A stretch of 34,502 nucleotides of DNA, taken from positions 1 through 34,502 of the forward strand of contig SOKC01000021.1 of NCBI GenBank assembly GCA_004376325.1, read 5' to 3'. The notes under the pieces were generated by a model. It ran no database searches. It saw nothing but the letters and a program-made list of their open reading frames with translations, and was not told the DNA's origin. Numbering within the stretch: position 1 is the stretch's first letter; each line of letters starts with the position of its first letter. The stretch comes from Actinomycetota bacterium. Lineage in GTDB: Bacteria > Actinomycetota > Humimicrobiia > Humimicrobiales > Humimicrobiaceae. Of the stretch, positions 32,909 through 34,502 are shown in pieces. The position numbers and the translations under genes were made by a program.

Positions 32909-34324
32909 TTAACCAGGAGTCCAAAGCCTTTTAGCTTTTTTTTCGGCTCTTGCCTTATCTTTATCAGGCGTCCATATATCTTCTTTACCTCTGCTGCCTG
33001 TATTTTTCTCCTCTATTACCTGCGCGCTGTTGATCAGCAAATCAATTATCTTCCTTCTCTTAATAGTCTGGGTTAGGGTCTTATTCCCTTCATGATTTTC
33101 AAAGAATTCTCTGATTTTTTTAATATCCTCTTCTTTTTTATATCTGCTAATGATATTATCTTTTTCTTTTTTTATTTCATCTTCTGAAGGTTCTATGTTT
33201 TTCTTTTCCGCCTTTTCCAATGCCTTAAAGATCAGATACTCTTTTACTTCTCTTACTGCTCTCTCCTTGATCTCTTCGTTTAGCTTATCTTCCGTAATAT
33301 TTATAGCCTTAAGATAATTATCCCTGTTTATCTTCTGCTTCTTTAAACCTTCATCAATCTCTTCATTAATCTGTTTTATTCTATCAGTTACCATCCCATT
33401 TGGAACATTAGACTTTATATTGTCTATAATATGATTAAAAATTTCTTCTATTATTTTTCCCCTCCTGACACTTTCTTTCTGCTCAATCAATCTCTTTTTA
33501 ATGTTATCTTTAAAGTCATCTGCATCTTTATAGTCACCTAAGTTTTTCAAAAACTCATCATTGATTTCAGGTAATACCTTTTTCTTTATCTCTTTTATAA
33601 AAATGCTAAAACTTGCCTGCTTTCCCGACAGATCCTTATTTTCAACATTCTCAGGCAATGTAAGTATTACATTTTTCTTGACACCTTTTTTCATTCCGAT
33701 AAGCGAATCTTCAAACTCAGCAAACAGAGTATTTGAGCCAACTTCTAAGAGATAATCTTCAGCACTGCCGCCTTCAAATGCTTTACCTTCAATTTCACCA
33801 TCAAAATCCAGTGTAACATAATCACCTTTAGATATTGGTTTATCGTCTTCAACCGGTTCAAGTGATGCAAAGTTATTTCTGATATTATCTATTTGCCGTT
33901 CTAATTCCTGGTCAGATACGTCCGTTGAAAGACCAGTAACCTTTATACCCTTATATCCGGGTAATTCTATTTCTGGTTCCAGTTCTAATTCTGCTTCAAA
34001 CCCTAAAGGTAAATCCTCTGCCAGCTGAGTAATTTTTATTTTCGGGTAGTCTATTGGTTTTAGATTAGATTCCATAATTATATCTGGATATAATTCAGAA
34101 ATTGAAAGACTGGCAGCTTCATTTAGTACATACTGTTTACCAAAATTTGCATCTATTATTTGATAAGGAATCTTCCCTTTTCTAAAACCGGGAATATTTG
34201 CTTTTTGAGATATATTTTTATAGGCTTTGCCAATATACTTTTTTAAATAATTATTTGAAATCTCTATATCTAATTTAACCTTATTTAAATCAATCTTCTT
34301 CTGGTTTTTTATCTCATAACTCAA
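32909..34324 (-). CDS. tig: trigger factor
   Basis: Trigger factor is the ribosome-bound chaperone and prolyl isomerase. The 471-residue protein has the N-terminal ribosome-binding domain (GFRKGKIPYQII near 46-57; the usual signature is GFRxGKxP), an FKBP-type isomerase domain (about 155-245, KGDYVTLDFDGEIEGKAFEGG) and the helical C-terminal chaperone domain. A lysine-rich tail follows with two WTP repeats (DIWTPDK and RLWTPG), an unusual ending. The start is TTG, supported by AGGGAGG exactly 7 bases upstream. It is the first gene of the long minus-strand series. Confidence 0.96.
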   Translation of the reverse strand: MSYEIKNQKKIDLNKVKLDIEISNNYLKKYIGKAYKNISQKANIPGFRKGKIPYQIIDANFGKQYVLNEAASLSISELYPDIIMESNLKPIDYPKIKITQLAEDLPLGFEAELELEPEIELPGYKGIKVTGLSTDVSDQELERQIDNIRNNFASLEPVEDDKPISKGDYVTLDFDGEIEGKAFEGGSAEDYLLEVGSNTLFAEFEDSLIGMKKGVKKNVILTLPENVENKDLSGKQASFSIFIKEIKKKVLPEINDEFLKNLGDYKDADDFKDNIKKRLIEQKESVRRGKIIEEIFNHIIDNIKSNVPNGMVTDRIKQINEEIDEGLKKQKINRDNYLKAINITEDKLNEEIKERAVREVKEYLIFKALEKAEKKNIEPSEDEIKKEKDNIISRYKKEEDIKKIREFFENHEGNKTLTQTIKRRKIIDLLINSAQVIEEKNTGSRGKEDIWTPDKDKARAEKKAKRLWTPG

Positions 34325-34383
34325 GTAAAATCCTCCCTAAAACATCGGTAGTAGGTCAGTTCTATTTCAACATTAAGACTCAT

Positions 34384-34411
34384 ATTATAATAGAAAATAA
34401 ATAAAATACAA
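34384..34411 (-). promoter_or_regulatory. likely promoter of the tig-clpP-clpX series
   Basis: The minus strand reads TTGTAT (34411-34406), a 16-base spacer, then a perfect TATAAT (34389-34384). The -35 is weak. Transcription would begin near 34377 and leave a leader of about 50 bases before the tig TTG. No CtsR- or HspR-like operator is seen here. Confidence 0.5.
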
Positions 34412-34502
34412 ACCAATCATGAAGACCTATTATGGAGATTTCTGAAAACAGACCTGCCGCACGAGAAGGGATTTAGTTTTTCGCTTCACTTCGCCGTTCG
34501 CT
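34412..34502. other. right edge, non-coding in this window
   Basis: I see no gene. The last 30 bases hold short GCGAA-type repeats on the minus strand (GCGAA, GGCGAA, GTGAA, GCGAA), richer in GC than the surroundings, plus a tiny TCTG/CAGA hairpin. It may be the edge of a repeat element that continues outside the window. Confidence 0.25.

Noticed and set aside
1..34502. CRISPR array, tRNA or rRNA genes, complete insertion sequence, prophage or secondary-metabolite cluster
   Set aside because: No regularly spaced repeats, no tRNA cloverleaf, no rRNA-like sequence, no intact transposase or integrase and no biosynthetic core enzymes were found on either strand.

Overview
The window is AT-rich (about one third GC by eye) and densely coding. 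After three small plus-strand genes at the left edge, every gene from about 1009 to 34324 lies on the minus strand, often with overlapping stops and starts. Read in the direction of transcription, the order is tig-clpP-clpX-valS-folC-(zinc ribbon)-ndk-(DUF4321, maf remnant)-mreBCD-mrdA-rodA-(radical SAM pair)-rng-rplU-rpmA-[insert]-obg-proB-proA-nadD-yqeK-LCP-rsfS-leuS. As far as I can recall, this long series matches the tig-to-leuS segment of Actinomycetota chromosomes such as Streptomyces. The low GC and the DUF4321/maf genes next to mreB are not typical of classical Actinobacteria. I infer a deep-branching, low-GC lineage with actinobacterial-type synteny, probably known from metagenomes. 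That placement is inference, not shown by the sequence.

Layout. 1-990 (plus): a DUF4258/DUF2283 pair cut by the window edge, and a DJ-1/PfpI protein. 1009-10758 (minus): leuS, rsfS, a divergent LCP/LytR_C envelope protein, yqeK, nadD, proA, proB and obg. 10847-14868 (minus): an accessory insert separating obg from rpmA. It holds two zinc-dependent dehydrogenases behind a structured leader with a 59-codon ORF, a TauE/SafE permease and a vapBC toxin-antitoxin pair with its own promoter and operator. 15019-19939: rpmA, rplU, RNase E/G and the two radical-SAM-associated proteins. 19958-25916: the rod-shape and elongasome operon (rodA, mrdA, mreD, mreC, mreB) with a truncated Maf and a DUF4321 protein. 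25955-34324: ndk, a membrane zinc-ribbon protein, folC, valS, clpX, clpP and tig, starting from a promoter near 34384-34411.

How the genes work together. Most of the window is housekeeping: protein folding and turnover (Tig, ClpXP), tRNA charging (ValS, LeuS), ribosome parts and assembly (L21, L27, Obg, RsfS, RNase E/G), rod-shaped wall growth (MreBCD, PBP2, RodA, LCP-like protein), proline, NAD and folate metabolism, and nucleotide balance (Ndk, YqeK). I see no clear new defence or biosynthetic system. The best leads are the leader upstream of the dehydrogenases, which can form mutually exclusive terminator-like and antiterminator-like hairpins overlapping a small ORF; the accessory insertion in a normally tight ribosomal/GTPase cluster; an LCP protein that has lost its catalytic arginines; a Maf remnant; and a vapBC operator that spans promoter and ribosome binding site.
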